DNA of 53,705 nucleotides. Source: Bacteroidales bacterium. GTDB lineage: Bacteria; Bacteroidota; Bacteroidia; Bacteroidales; UBA932. Positions 8,450 through 17,294 of this stretch are shown here, in pieces (positions within the stretch are counted from its first letter, which is position 1; the number at the start of each line of letters is the position of its first letter). The DNA lies in contig JAFLUX010000010.1 in assembly GCA_022508605.1 (NCBI GenBank), forward strand, positions 1 through 53,705, read 5' to 3'. The notes beneath the pieces were generated by a model. It ran no database searches, had not been told where the DNA came from, and saw only the letters and a list, made by a program, of their open reading frames with translations. The translations under genes and the position numbers were made by a program.

Positions 8450-10300
8450 CTACTCCACCGTGACGCTTTTGGCAAGGTTGCGGGGCTGGTCTACGTCGAG
8501 TCCCTTGGCCACGGCGATATGGTAGGCAAGAAGCTGCATGGGAATCACCGACAGCAGGGGCACGAGGCTGTCTATCGTGTCCGGAATCTCTATCACCTTG
8601 TCCACTATCTCCTTGACGCGGGTATCGCCCTCCGTCACCACGGCTATGACGTCTCCGCCCCGAGATATGACCTCCTGCATGTTGCTGAGTATCTTTTCAT
8701 ACTGTCCGCAGCTGTTCGCAAGGAACACCACCGGCATGTCTTCGTCTATCAGCGCTATGGGACCGTGCTTCATTTCCGCGGCAGGATAGCCCTCCGCATG
8801 TATGTAACTTATTTCTTTCAGTTTGAGCGCTCCCTCCAGGGCCACCGGGTAGTTCATCCCGCGGCCGAGGTAGAGTACGTTGCGCTTGCCGGCATAGGCG
8901 GATGCGATGGCCTTTATCTCATCGGAACGGTCCAGGATGGACTGTATCTTGTTCGGAATGTTCTCAAGTTCGGAGAACACAGCCTCGTAAGTTTTTTCGT
9001 CCACGGTGCCCTTCTCCCGGCCGAGCGCAAGGGCGAGCATGGCGAACACGGTGGTCTGTCCGGTGAAGGCCTTGGTGCTGGCCACACCTATCTCCGGCCC
9101 AACATGTATGTACACCCCGGTGTCGGAAGCACGGGCTATGCTGCTGCCCACTGCATTCACTATTCCGAAGATGAGGGCGCCTCTTTCCTTTGCGAGCTGT
9201 ATGGCGGAAAGGGTGTCAGCCGTCTCCCCGCTTTGGGATATGGCAAAGACCACGTCGCCGGGGCCGACGACAGGGTTACTGTAGCGAAATTCGCTCGCAT
9301 AGGCCACTTCCACGGGGATGCGGCAATACTCCTCTATAAGCTGCTTGCCTATGAGCGCAGCATGCCATGAGGTGCCGCAGCTGACCATGATGAAACGCCT
9401 GGCGCCTATAAGATCCTCCCTGTGCCCCGACACGGCGCTCAGGACTATCCGGCGGTGCGCGGTGAGCAGACGGCCGCGCATGCACTCGCGGAGCACGGCG
9501 GGCTGGTCGAATATTTCCCTCGCCATGAAATGGGGGAATCCGCCCTTGTCGAGCATGGACACATCGAGGTCTATTTCCTTTGCATCGACCTCGACCCTCA
9601 TGGCATTGAAGTCCATAATCTGCAGTTCCTCCCCGCGGCGGCACACGGCTATCTGGTCATCCTCAAGATAGACTATGCGGTTGGTGTATCCGGCAATGGG
9701 AGAGGCATCGCTGGCTATGAAGTACTCGCTGTTGTTCTCCCCTATCCCTATGGCCAGCGGGCTGCTCTTCCGAGCCACGATGATGGTGTCCGGACTGTCT
9801 TCGTCTATCAGGGCTATGGCGTATGCGCCTATTATTTTTTTCAGGGCCGCCCTCACGGAAGACGCAAGGTCGCGTTTGTGCTTTTCGCGCGTGTACTCTA
9901 TCAGCTGGAGCATGACTTCGGAGTCGGTGTCGCTCTTGAAAGTGTAGCCCTTGGAGCTCAGCTGCTGGCGCAGGATTCCGGCGTTCTCTATGATGCCGTT
10001 GTGCACCAAAGTAAGTTTGCCGCTCTGCGACAGATGGGGATGGGCGTTGCGTTCATTAGGTGCGCCATGGGTGGCCCATCTGGTGTGCGCTATGCCCAGA
10101 GTGCCGGAATGGTCATTGCCCTCCGCCTGTTGTTCGAGGTTGACGACCTTGCCGACGGCCTTGTAAATCTTGAGTTTCCCGTCCTCTCCGAGCGTCGCCA
10201 CCCCGGCTGAGTCATAGCCCCTGTATTCGAGACGGTGCAGTCCTTTGATGAGTATCGGATACGCTTCACGGTATCCTGTATATCCTACTATTCCACACAT
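8450..10300 (-). CDS. glmS: Glutamine-fructose-6-phosphate aminotransferase (isomerising)
   Basis: 616 residues, the usual length. It begins MCGIVGYTGYREA; Cys2 is the nucleophile of the N-terminal class II glutamine amidotransferase domain (about 1-225). Two SIS sugar-isomerase domains follow (about 290-430 and 460-600), containing SCGTSWHAALIGKQ, FAISQSGETADTLSAI and GRGMNYPVALEGALKLKEISY. The C-terminal tail DQPRNLAKSVTVE is typical. It makes glucosamine-6-phosphate from fructose-6-phosphate and glutamine, the first step to UDP-GlcNAc for peptidoglycan and lipid A. It starts 2 nt after the mazG stop in the ackA-ptb-mazG-glmS-DUF4954 operon. The 2-nt gap leaves no room for a glmS ribozyme leader. 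Confidence 0.97.
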   Translation of the reverse strand: MCGIVGYTGYREAYPILIKGLHRLEYRGYDSAGVATLGEDGKLKIYKAVGKVVNLEQQAEGNDHSGTLGIAHTRWATHGAPNERNAHPHLSQSGKLTLVHNGIIENAGILRQQLSSKGYTFKSDTDSEVMLQLIEYTREKHKRDLASSVRAALKKIIGAYAIALIDEDSPDTIIVARKSSPLAIGIGENNSEYFIASDASPIAGYTNRIVYLEDDQIAVCRRGEELQIMDFNAMRVEVDAKEIDLDVSMLDKGGFPHFMAREIFDQPAVLRECMRGRLLTAHRRIVLSAVSGHREDLIGARRFIMVSCGTSWHAALIGKQLIEEYCRIPVEVAYASEFRYSNPVVGPGDVVFAISQSGETADTLSAIQLAKERGALIFGIVNAVGSSIARASDTGVYIHVGPEIGVASTKAFTGQTTVFAMLALALGREKGTVDEKTYEAVFSELENIPNKIQSILDRSDEIKAIASAYAGKRNVLYLGRGMNYPVALEGALKLKEISYIHAEGYPAAEMKHGPIALIDEDMPVVFLANSCGQYEKILSNMQEVISRGGDVIAVVTEGDTRVKEIVDKVIEIPDTIDSLVPLLSVIPMQLLAYHIAVAKGLDVDQPRNLAKSVTVE

Positions 10301-10302
10301 AA

Positions 10303-11106
10303 TTATTCTGTTTTAGCCCTTTCCGCCGCCTTGGCCTCGTCCCACAGGGCATCGAGCGCCGCCAGTCCGAGTTCCGAAGGGTTCAGGCCCTTTTTCAGCG
10401 TTTGGGATTCTATATAATTGAAGCGGCGGCGGAACTTGCCGCAGGTTCCGTTCAGCGCGGCCTCCGGGTCTACCCCGTAGAGGCGGGCCGCATTTATTAC
10501 CGAAAACAGCAGGTCGCCAAATTCTTCCTGCAAATGCGCGGCGTCTCCGTCCGAACATGCCTGCTGCACTTCCCCCACTTCCTCGCACACCTTCGCCCAG
10601 ACATCCTGAGGCTTTTCCCAGTCGAATCCGCATCCCCTGGCCTTTTCCTGCATGGCCACAGCCTTGAGCAAGGCCGGCATGGCATCGGGTATGCCTTCCA
10701 GGACCGTCTTGTTGCCGCCCTTTTCCTTGGCCTTGACAAGCTCCCAGGTATCGGCTATCTCCTTTGCCGATACTTCCTCCCCCTTCCGCTCTCCGAACAC
10801 GTGGGGATGCCGGAAAATCATCTTGGAGCACACTTTCTCGATGCAATCGGCTATGTCGAATGCACCCTGTTCCCGGGCAATTCGCGCATAGAACGCCATG
10901 TGGTACAGAAGGTCCCCGATTTCCTTGCTCACCGCTTCCGAATCGCCTTTCAGCACCGCATCGCTCAGTTCATAGACCTCCTCCTCCGTAAGACGCCGTA
11001 TGCTTTCCATGGTCTGGGCCGCATTCCACGGGCATTTCTCGCGAAGTTCGTCCATTATGTCGAGGAGACGGCCGAACGAGGCCATCTCCTCTTCCCTGCT
11101 GTGCAT
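10303..11106 (-). CDS. mazG: Nucleoside triphosphate pyrophosphohydrolase MazG
   Basis: 267 residues. Two MazG domains are visible in tandem. The first contains LREKCPWNAAQTMESIRRL, EEEVYEL and KEIGDLLYHMAFYARIA, which supply the EExxE and ExxD metal-binding acids. The second contains GFDWEKPQDVW, EEVGEV and EEFGDLLFSVINAARL. MazG hydrolyses NTPs and dNTPs to monophosphates plus pyrophosphate; in E. coli it also affects (p)ppGpp levels under starvation. It lies 7 nt after the ptb stop and 2 nt before glmS, clearly in the operon. No mazE or mazF toxin-antitoxin genes are adjacent, so a housecleaning role is likelier than toxin control. Confidence 0.93.
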   Translation of the reverse strand: MHSREEEMASFGRLLDIMDELREKCPWNAAQTMESIRRLTEEEVYELSDAVLKGDSEAVSKEIGDLLYHMAFYARIAREQGAFDIADCIEKVCSKMIFRHPHVFGERKGEEVSAKEIADTWELVKAKEKGGNKTVLEGIPDAMPALLKAVAMQEKARGCGFDWEKPQDVWAKVCEEVGEVQQACSDGDAAHLQEEFGDLLFSVINAARLYGVDPEAALNGTCGKFRRRFNYIESQTLKKGLNPSELGLAALDALWDEAKAAERAKTE

Positions 11107-11113
11107 AAAGGAA

Positions 11114-12025
11114 CTATTTGCTTACGAACATCACCGCTTCTGCGATGGAGTTCAGTTTGGTATCTACGCTGTCTGCACGGCTGGCGAGTATGCACGGCGC
11201 GGTAGTACCCACGAGCATGCCGGCCTGGCGCACCCCCTTGCACAGTTTGCTGTTGGTCTTCCAGAATACGTTGGCCGACTCTATGTTGGGGAAAAGCAGG
11301 CAGTCGGCATCGCCGGCGACCTCGCTGCGCAGTTTCTTTATCTCCACCGACTCCGCATCTATGCAGACATCGAGAGCCAGGGGGCCGTCTCCGATACAGG
11401 AGGGAATCTGTCCCCTGTCGCACATCTTGGCGAGCATGGCGGCCTCGATGCACGCTGGCATGGAATCGAGCATCTGCTCGGAGGCCGCGAGGAAAGCTAT
11501 CTTCGGCCTGTCTATGCCGAAGGAGCGGGCCACATTCAGCAGATAGCCGGAAATCTTCACCTTCTGGCGGAAATCAGGCTGGGGTACGACGGCCATGTCG
11601 CTGAAAAACATGAGCTTGGGGTAGTTGGAATTTTCCACAACGCTGACATGGCTCAGCAGTCCCTTGGGCGGAAGAAGCCCGGTTTCCTTGTTGAGTATTG
11701 CACGAAGGAACTTGTCGGTGGAGCATAGGCCCTTCATGAGCACGTCGCCCTCTCCGTCATGCACCATCTGCACGGCCTTAGAGACGGCCTTGAGTTCGTT
11801 GGGTTCATCGACCACCGTAAATTTGCCCTCATCGAGTCCGAGAGAGGCGCACACGCCGGACACGGCGGATGCGTCGCCCACCAAAGTGGCGCTGACAAAA
11901 CCCATCTCCACGGCCTTGTATGCCGCTTCCACGGAATGGGAGTCCACTCCCCAGGCCACCACGAGCCTCTTGCATATGCCCTTGGTTCCGAGGGCATTGT
12001 AGACGTCGTTAAAATTCTTTACCAT
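11114..12025 (-). CDS. Phosphate acyltransferase of the phosphate butyryltransferase (Ptb) type
   Basis: 303 residues, typical for Ptb and shorter than most Pta enzymes. Family segments include GEGDVLMKGLCSTDKFLRAI, GLLSHVSVVE, DGPLALDVCID, LFPNIESANVFWK and APCILASRADSVDTKLNSIA, which match the PTA_PTB fold in its Ptb branch. The enzyme exchanges CoA of an acyl-CoA for phosphate, giving an acyl phosphate. The gene follows the acetate kinase gene by 3 nt, so the pair should turn acyl-CoA into acid plus ATP. Pairing of a Ptb-type enzyme with an acetate-type kinase leaves the substrate open (acetyl-, propionyl- or butyryl-CoA), so I give no symbol. Confidence 0.88.
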   Translation of the reverse strand: MVKNFNDVYNALGTKGICKRLVVAWGVDSHSVEAAYKAVEMGFVSATLVGDASAVSGVCASLGLDEGKFTVVDEPNELKAVSKAVQMVHDGEGDVLMKGLCSTDKFLRAILNKETGLLPPKGLLSHVSVVENSNYPKLMFFSDMAVVPQPDFRQKVKISGYLLNVARSFGIDRPKIAFLAASEQMLDSMPACIEAAMLAKMCDRGQIPSCIGDGPLALDVCIDAESVEIKKLRSEVAGDADCLLFPNIESANVFWKTNSKLCKGVRQAGMLVGTTAPCILASRADSVDTKLNSIAEAVMFVSK

Positions 12026-12028
12026 AAT

Positions 12029-13243
12029 CTATTCTTCTATAGCTGATACTATGTTCATCGTATCCCTCGCTATGACGAGTTCTTCGTCGGTAGGGATGAG
12101 GGCCACTTTCACCGTAGAGTCGGGGGCGGAAATGATAGCCGCATCCCTGGCATTCTCATTGGCTTCGGAGTCGATTTTCACCCCCATGAAGGCGAGCTGT
12201 TCGCACACGCGGCGGCGCAGCCTCGGATTGTGTTCGCCTATGCCGGCGGTAAAGACTATGAGGTCCACGCCGTTCATCTCGGCTATATAGCCTCCGACAA
12301 GTTTTACCAAGTCGAAAGTGAGTTTCTTCAGCACTATCTTGGCCTTGCGGTCGCCCTGCAGGGCCAGGCTGTCCATGTCGCGGGCGTCGGAGCTGACTCC
12401 GCTCAGGCCGAGGAAGCCGCTTTTTTTGTTCATGACCTCCGTCATCTGGTCGGGAGTAAGGTTCTCCTTCTTCATGATATACGGCACTATGCTGGCATCT
12501 ATCACACCGCAGCGCGTGCCCATTATCATGCCCTCGAGAGGGGTGAATCCCATGGACGTGTCCACGCACTTGCCGTCCCTTATCGCCGTGACGGAACTGC
12601 CGTTGCCTATGTGGCAGGTTATGATTTTGGAATGCTCTATGTCGAGCCCGGCGACCTCCGCCCCCTTGCGGGAGACGTACTGGTGGCTGGTGCCGTGCGC
12701 CCCGTAGCGGCGCACCCTGTACTTTTCGTAGTACTCATAAGGCAGGGCGTACATATAGGCGTAAGGCTCCATGGTCTGATGGAACGCGGTATCGAAAGTG
12801 ACGACCTGCGGCACATCTGGAAGCACTGAACTGACCGCACGTATGCCGAGAAGATGCGCGGGGTTGTGCAGCGGGGCGAAGTCGCAGCACAGCTCTATCT
12901 TGCTTATCACGTCTTCGTCGACAAGCGCGCTGCCGCTGAAAAAGTCGGCGCCCTGCACTATACGGTGTCCGACGGCCTCTATGTCGGCAAACGAAGAAAG
13001 CACGCCGTGCTCCGGGTCCACGAGGGCATCGAGCACTATTTTCATTCCCACCTTGTGGTCCGGCACGGGAAGGTCGCGGACAAAGCCCTCCCTGCCCGCA
13101 GGCTTATGGGTGACACGGCCCTCCGGCAGGCCTATTTTTTCCACTATGCCTTTTGCGAGTACGTCATAGACATCATCGCTTTTCATATCCAGAAGCTGGT
13201 ACTTGACCGATGAACTTCCGCAATTTATAACAAGTATGATCAT
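12029..13243 (-). CDS. ackA: Acetate kinase
   Basis: 404 residues, the usual AckA length. The N-terminus ILVINCGSSSVKYQL is the acetate-kinase signature, distinct from butyrate kinase. RYGAHGTSHQYV, IGNGSSVTAI, MGFTPLEGMIMGTRCG and FTAGIGEHNPRLRRRV are the phosphate-, adenosine- and acetate-site motifs of the ASKHA fold. It converts acetyl phosphate plus ADP to acetate plus ATP, giving substrate-level ATP in fermentation. It is the first gene of the leftward operon, with a promoter box at 13251-13258 only 7 nt before its ATG. Confidence 0.96.
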   Translation of the reverse strand: MIILVINCGSSSVKYQLLDMKSDDVYDVLAKGIVEKIGLPEGRVTHKPAGREGFVRDLPVPDHKVGMKIVLDALVDPEHGVLSSFADIEAVGHRIVQGADFFSGSALVDEDVISKIELCCDFAPLHNPAHLLGIRAVSSVLPDVPQVVTFDTAFHQTMEPYAYMYALPYEYYEKYRVRRYGAHGTSHQYVSRKGAEVAGLDIEHSKIITCHIGNGSSVTAIRDGKCVDTSMGFTPLEGMIMGTRCGVIDASIVPYIMKKENLTPDQMTEVMNKKSGFLGLSGVSSDARDMDSLALQGDRKAKIVLKKLTFDLVKLVGGYIAEMNGVDLIVFTAGIGEHNPRLRRRVCEQLAFMGVKIDSEANENARDAAIISAPDSTVKVALIPTDEELVIARDTMNIVSAIEE

Positions 13244-13250
13244 AACGCCG

Positions 13251-13258
13251 CAAATTTA
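13251..13258 (-). promoter_or_regulatory. -7 promoter box of the ackA operon
   Basis: TAAATTTG on the minus strand, followed by GC, ends 7 nt before the ackA ATG, so the 5' leader is expected to be close to zero. It lies in the short gap facing the divergent comEC-like gene. Confidence 0.55.
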
Positions 13259-13298
13259 AGAAATATTGTCTAAATTGCCGCATCTAAACTGAAAATGA

Positions 13299-14357
13299 AT
13301 GAAAACCGCCTCCATCGGGATGGTCCCCCTTTCCTTTTCGCTTGCTGCCGGGACCGCTTTCGCGGCAGCAGTTTCCAGGCCTTTCGAAAGTGCGCTCGCG
13401 GGGAGCATTCTCGCCGCCGCGACGCTCGTGTTCTGCGCCGCGTCGCCGCGCAGAGACAGGGCCGCCATGTGCACGTTGTTCTTTTGTCTCGGAATGCTGG
13501 GCTGGTGCCGGGATGCGCTCGCGCCTTCTCAGTGGGACATCGGCGCTTCCGCGGCCATGGACTCCATAGAAAAACGCATCTACGCCCTCGGCCTCGCCGG
13601 AGAGCACAGTCCGGACATACTGAAAGCCCTGCTGACGGGAAGACGCGATTCGTTGGACCGCGGCACGACGGAGGCTTTCAGGCGCAGCGGAGCCTCCCAC
13701 ATACTCGCCCTGTCCGGCCTGCATCTCGGAATCATATACGGATGCATGCGCAAGCTCCTCTCCCCCGCCGGGAACAGCCGGGCGGCGAGGATTGCAGGAG
13801 CATGCATAATCACCGCCCTGTGCGGACTCTACACTGCGGGCACAGGGGCGGCGCCCTCAACCGTCCGGGCCTTCCTGTTCATAGCCGTGAACGAATGTTC
13901 GCATCTGCTCTGCGGGCGCATACGCCGCCCCATAGGCACATTCTGCCTCGCCCTGACCATACAGCTCGCCGTTTCTCCGGGCATCATAAGCTCGGCAGGG
14001 TTTCAGCTCTCCTACCTCGCGATGCTCGGCATCATCGTGCTGAATCCGCCTCTGAGCGCGTGGTACAGGGGCTTCGGAGGTGCCGACCCGCTGCGCTATA
14101 TATGGAAATGCGCGTCCCTGTCCATATCATGCCAGCTGTTCACTGCTCCCGTCGCATGGTGGCATTTCCGCAGCCTGCCGGCGTATTTCCTCATCACGAA
14201 TCTCACGGCCCTCCCGCTCACCTCCATGATAATGGCCACGGCGCTGGCTTCCTTAGCGTTGGATGCGGCAGGGCTGTGCCCGCGGGCGCTCGTCACGCTC
14301 TGCGGAACTCTGATACAGACGCTGGAATTTTGTCTGGAGACTATTGCTTCTCTGTGA
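13299..14357 (+). CDS. ComEC/Rec2-type membrane channel protein, core domain only
   Basis: 352 residues with about eight hydrophobic helices. The motif SGASHILALSGLHLGIIYG is the hallmark of the ComEC competence domain (PF03772), and SAGFQLSYLAMLGIIVL fits the same domain. Family knowledge: full ComEC, about 650-750 residues in Bacteroidetes, has an N-terminal soluble domain and usually a C-terminal metallo-beta-lactamase-like domain, and passes single-stranded DNA through the inner membrane. Here both flanking parts are missing and the gene ends inside the converging relA/spoT homologue (17-bp overlap). It is either a naturally short form or a truncated gene; uptake function is uncertain. 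The ATG at 13299 is used, since the ATG at 13295 is in another frame. Confidence 0.82.
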   Translation: MKTASIGMVPLSFSLAAGTAFAAAVSRPFESALAGSILAAATLVFCAASPRRDRAAMCTLFFCLGMLGWCRDALAPSQWDIGASAAMDSIEKRIYALGLAGEHSPDILKALLTGRRDSLDRGTTEAFRRSGASHILALSGLHLGIIYGCMRKLLSPAGNSRAARIAGACIITALCGLYTAGTGAAPSTVRAFLFIAVNECSHLLCGRIRRPIGTFCLALTIQLAVSPGIISSAGFQLSYLAMLGIIVLNPPLSAWYRGFGGADPLRYIWKCASLSISCQLFTAPVAWWHFRSLPAYFLITNLTALPLTSMIMATALASLALDAAGLCPRALVTLCGTLIQTLEFCLETIASL

Positions 14358-16215
14358 GCCTCTGCACCTCATCCACCCCGTCTATGGCGGCGATGCTGTC
14401 CATCGTAAGATGCAGTTCCGACACGGAGTGCACCGGAAAATCTATCACGCACTCCACGATTTCATCCTCCGTGTGAGTGGAAAGCCTGTTCATCGAAAGG
14501 TGCTGGCGCTCCACGAAGCAGTCGATAATGTCGCGCAGCAGATGATAGCGGTCCACGGCCACGATGCGTATGCGCACCGGATACAAAAGCACAGGATTGG
14601 CATCGAATGTGACGGACACGAGCTTGCTCCCCTCCGCCGATGCGAGGCGTATGGCCTCCTGGCAGTGGCGGCTGTGGATAGTCACGACTCCGTCGTTGTC
14701 CTTGAATCCTATCACCTCCTCCCCTGGCAGCGGAGAACATTTGCCGCAAATCCTGAATTCGGGCTTGGGATAGTCCCGCAGGAGGTCGTGCAGGCGCCTT
14801 CTGGCCTTGTATGTCTTGGCGAAGTCGAGGCGTTCGGGCCTGTAGGTCACATCTTCGGCCGTGCCTATCTCCACGCAGTCGCCGCGGCGGAGTTCGGTCC
14901 TGAGCGGCCTAAGCACGCCGTTGATGCGTGCATACTTGGCATGGTCCCCTATCTCGCTGTGCACTTCATAAGCGAAGTCGAGGGCCGTGGCGCCCTTGGG
15001 AAGTATGACTCCCCGACCCTGGGGCGTAAATGCCAGGATATCCTCGTTGTACAGCGAAGAACTCACGCTGTCGAGGAAAGAGAATCCGTCCCCGCTGGCG
15101 GCGATGTTCTGCAGCACGGTCTTGAAGCGCTCCAGCCAGCTCTCCCCCCTCTCCACTATGCAGCCGAGCCTGGCATTGCGGTGCATGCGCTCAGAGGCGA
15201 TATGCATCTCCTCCCAGACTCCGGAGCGGCTGAGAAGCTGCACGTGGAAGCTCTGGTAGCCGTTGTCCTTGGGGTTGTCTATGTAATTGGAAATGCTGCC
15301 GGGACGCTCCTTGAACACATTGGAAAGACGCGAATAGATGAGGAGCCCGGTGTCTTTCTCCGCCTGTTTCTGAGGGGTCCAGCCCTGCATTGGGGTGTAT
15401 ATCACGCGCACGAAATGCTTGAAATCCACGTGCGTGAAGTCGCAGCCCACCTCGCGCATCGTGCGCCAGATGCTGTACGGCCTGCGGTAACGCACCTGGG
15501 TGCGGGCGGATATGCCGCTTTCCTCGAGGATGCTGTCTATCTCCGCCGTAAAGGCGTCCACCGCAGCCTGCGTGCGTATGCGGTCCTCCTGAAGCTGCTT
15601 CTCTATGACCTCGTATTCCCAGGGGCAGCGGAAGCGGAATGACAGGTTCTCAAGCTCGGTCTTCACGTGGTACAGCCCGAGGCGGCCGGCGAGCGGGGCA
15701 TAGAAGAAGTCCGTTTCTCCGGCTATCTTCATCTGCTTGTCCGGGCGCATGCTGTCGAGGGTGCGCATATTGTGCAGACGGTCGCTCAGCTTCACGAGCA
15801 GGGCGCGTATGTCGTAGTGTACGGACTCGAGAATCTGCCTGTAGTTGTCGAGTTGCTTGGTATACTCGTATTTCTGCTTCTTGCGCTTGGTCACCACGTC
15901 CACGAGGAAGGCCACATCGTCCCCGAAACGCTTCCTTATGTCCTCCACGGTATATTCCGTGTCTTCGGCCACGTCGTGCAGGAAAGCCGCGATTACCGTG
16001 TTCGCATCCAGCTCCAGCTCCTCTGCGGCAATGGTGGCCACGGCTATGGGATGCGTAATGTACGGTTCTCCGGTGTTGCGTTTCTGCCCCTCATGCGCCA
16101 TGGCGGCCATTTCATAGGCATCCTTTATGCGGGACAGGTCCCCCTCGGAGACCCTGGGGCGCATCACGTCGAAGACATGCTCGGCCGCCTGCCGGATTTT
16201 TTCGTCCTGGACCAT
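14341..16215 (-). CDS. Long RelA/SpoT homologue, hydrolase intact, synthetase motifs degenerate
   Basis: 624 residues from the ATG at 16215, which overlaps the upstream stop as TGATG. The HD hydrolase domain is intact: YITHPIAVA, H80-D81-x2-E84-D85-T, D145 in KLSDRLHNMRTL, and ETDFFYAPLAGRLG. The synthetase domain (about 235-360) keeps RPYSIW and YIDNPKDNGYQSFH. It has lost the Asp of the usual YDLxAxRVI motif (here VDFKHFVRVI, Phe265 at the Asp position), and EIQIRT is EMHIAS. TGS (about 395-455) and C-terminal ACT domains are present. I infer a (p)ppGpp hydrolase with weak or no synthetase, opposite to E. coli RelA. The gene is coupled to a FISUMP lipoprotein gene. Confidence 0.88.
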   Translation of the reverse strand: MVQDEKIRQAAEHVFDVMRPRVSEGDLSRIKDAYEMAAMAHEGQKRNTGEPYITHPIAVATIAAEELELDANTVIAAFLHDVAEDTEYTVEDIRKRFGDDVAFLVDVVTKRKKQKYEYTKQLDNYRQILESVHYDIRALLVKLSDRLHNMRTLDSMRPDKQMKIAGETDFFYAPLAGRLGLYHVKTELENLSFRFRCPWEYEVIEKQLQEDRIRTQAAVDAFTAEIDSILEESGISARTQVRYRRPYSIWRTMREVGCDFTHVDFKHFVRVIYTPMQGWTPQKQAEKDTGLLIYSRLSNVFKERPGSISNYIDNPKDNGYQSFHVQLLSRSGVWEEMHIASERMHRNARLGCIVERGESWLERFKTVLQNIAASGDGFSFLDSVSSSLYNEDILAFTPQGRGVILPKGATALDFAYEVHSEIGDHAKYARINGVLRPLRTELRRGDCVEIGTAEDVTYRPERLDFAKTYKARRRLHDLLRDYPKPEFRICGKCSPLPGEEVIGFKDNDGVVTIHSRHCQEAIRLASAEGSKLVSVTFDANPVLLYPVRIRIVAVDRYHLLRDIIDCFVERQHLSMNRLSTHTEDEIVECVIDFPVHSVSELHLTMDSIAAIDGVDEVQRLTEKQ

Positions 16216-17231
16216 CACTGAACGCACCTTACGTTGGCCCCGAAAGCCTTTTTGTCGGCAAATCCGACATACACGCAGTCATACTCCTTGTACATATAGC
16301 GGTAGACGCCCTTGCCCTCAACCTCGTCGGACGTCCAGAACACGGCATACGACGAATATCCGGAATATTGGTTGTAGGAGCCGTTGAAAAGTGCGTATCC
16401 GGCCGGGATGGCGCTAAAAAACCTGTCGCTTATGTTGACGTCGCGGTAATAGTCCCACATGACCTCGTTGTTGAACGTGGCTTTCACCATGAGCGAACCG
16501 GCGCCCGTGGGGGAATCTTCAAAGGGCTGCAAATCCTGCGGGGCGCCCGCATCCTTGAGCAGTGCCACCCACTCGGAGTCGGAGGGTAGATGCCATCCGT
16601 AAGGGCATGCGCTCAGCGCCTCCTCCCAGCTGTAATAGGTTCCGAATATGTTCAGCATGGCCGGGCTGTCGTAGTACGGACGGCCGAAGGTGAAGTTCCC
16701 GTCGGAATCACGCTCGGCGTAGGAAAGGTTGCGGCGTGTCCATGTCCGTCCCCCACCCTGGAAGGTCTGGTAGTACCTGCCGTGCAGCATGTGGTCCTCG
16801 TCGTCGGGATGCTCCCCGATGTTCTGCAGCGAGCCTTTCTCCGGGTCGTCGCTGACTATCACGTAGTAGAAAGAATCGGAGGAGGTATAATACTCATCGC
16901 TGCCGCCTACCGCATAGGCCACGCATGACATGGCGAATGTGCCGAGGGTGTCGGGCACGGTATATACGAACACGTCGCTGTCGGTGAACAGAGTGTCCCG
17001 CTTGCTGTTCACCCCGTTGGTGAAATAATACGCCACGTCGCCGCCGTCGGGGCGCGATACGCCGCTTGCCCTGAGCTCATATTCATCTCCCGGCATCACG
17101 TAGTACGGCATATCGAAAGCTATCGACACCGACCCGTCCATGTATGATTTCTCATCATCCTTCTTGCAGGCCTGCACGGCAGCGGCAATCAGAACGAAGA
17201 CAAAAACCATCCGAAATACACCTGACTTCAT
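16215..17231 (-). CDS. FISUMP-domain lipoprotein
   Basis: 338 residues from the ATG at 17231; an upstream ATG at 17258 would put nine polar residues before the signal peptide. The signal ends in AVQAC with Cys22 followed by KKDDEK, an acidic-basic tail typical of surface-exported Bacteroidetes lipoproteins. Residues about 30-150 look like a beta-sandwich (Ig/PKD-like). The C-terminal part contains WTRRNLSYAE, YYSWEEALSACPYGWHLPSD and a terminal GANVRCVQ, the pattern of the Fibrobacter succinogenes major paralogous (FISUMP) domain. The function of this domain is not established. It is coupled to the relA/spoT homologue by a 1-nt TGATG overlap. Confidence 0.83.
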   Translation of the reverse strand: MKSGVFRMVFVFVLIAAAVQACKKDDEKSYMDGSVSIAFDMPYYVMPGDEYELRASGVSRPDGGDVAYYFTNGVNSKRDTLFTDSDVFVYTVPDTLGTFAMSCVAYAVGGSDEYYTSSDSFYYVIVSDDPEKGSLQNIGEHPDDEDHMLHGRYYQTFQGGGRTWTRRNLSYAERDSDGNFTFGRPYYDSPAMLNIFGTYYSWEEALSACPYGWHLPSDSEWVALLKDAGAPQDLQPFEDSPTGAGSLMVKATFNNEVMWDYYRDVNISDRFFSAIPAGYALFNGSYNQYSGYSSYAVFWTSDEVEGKGVYRYMYKEYDCVYVGFADKKAFGANVRCVQ

Positions 17232-17286
17232 CTTTTTTCTTTCGTTTAGAGACTGCAAATATGCGTATTTTTACGCTAAAATCCTC

Positions 17287-17294
17287 TACCTTTG
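17287..17294 (+). promoter_or_regulatory. -7 promoter box of the apbE gene
   Basis: TACCTTTG followed by C ends 21 nt before the ATG at 17316. It also shows that the TTG at 17292, in frame with apbE, overlaps the promoter and is not the start. Confidence 0.5.

Noticed and set aside
8300..8450. A glmS ribozyme or leader upstream of glmS or DUF4954
   Set aside because: glmS starts 2 nt after mazG and DUF4954 starts 1 nt after glmS, leaving no space for a leader.
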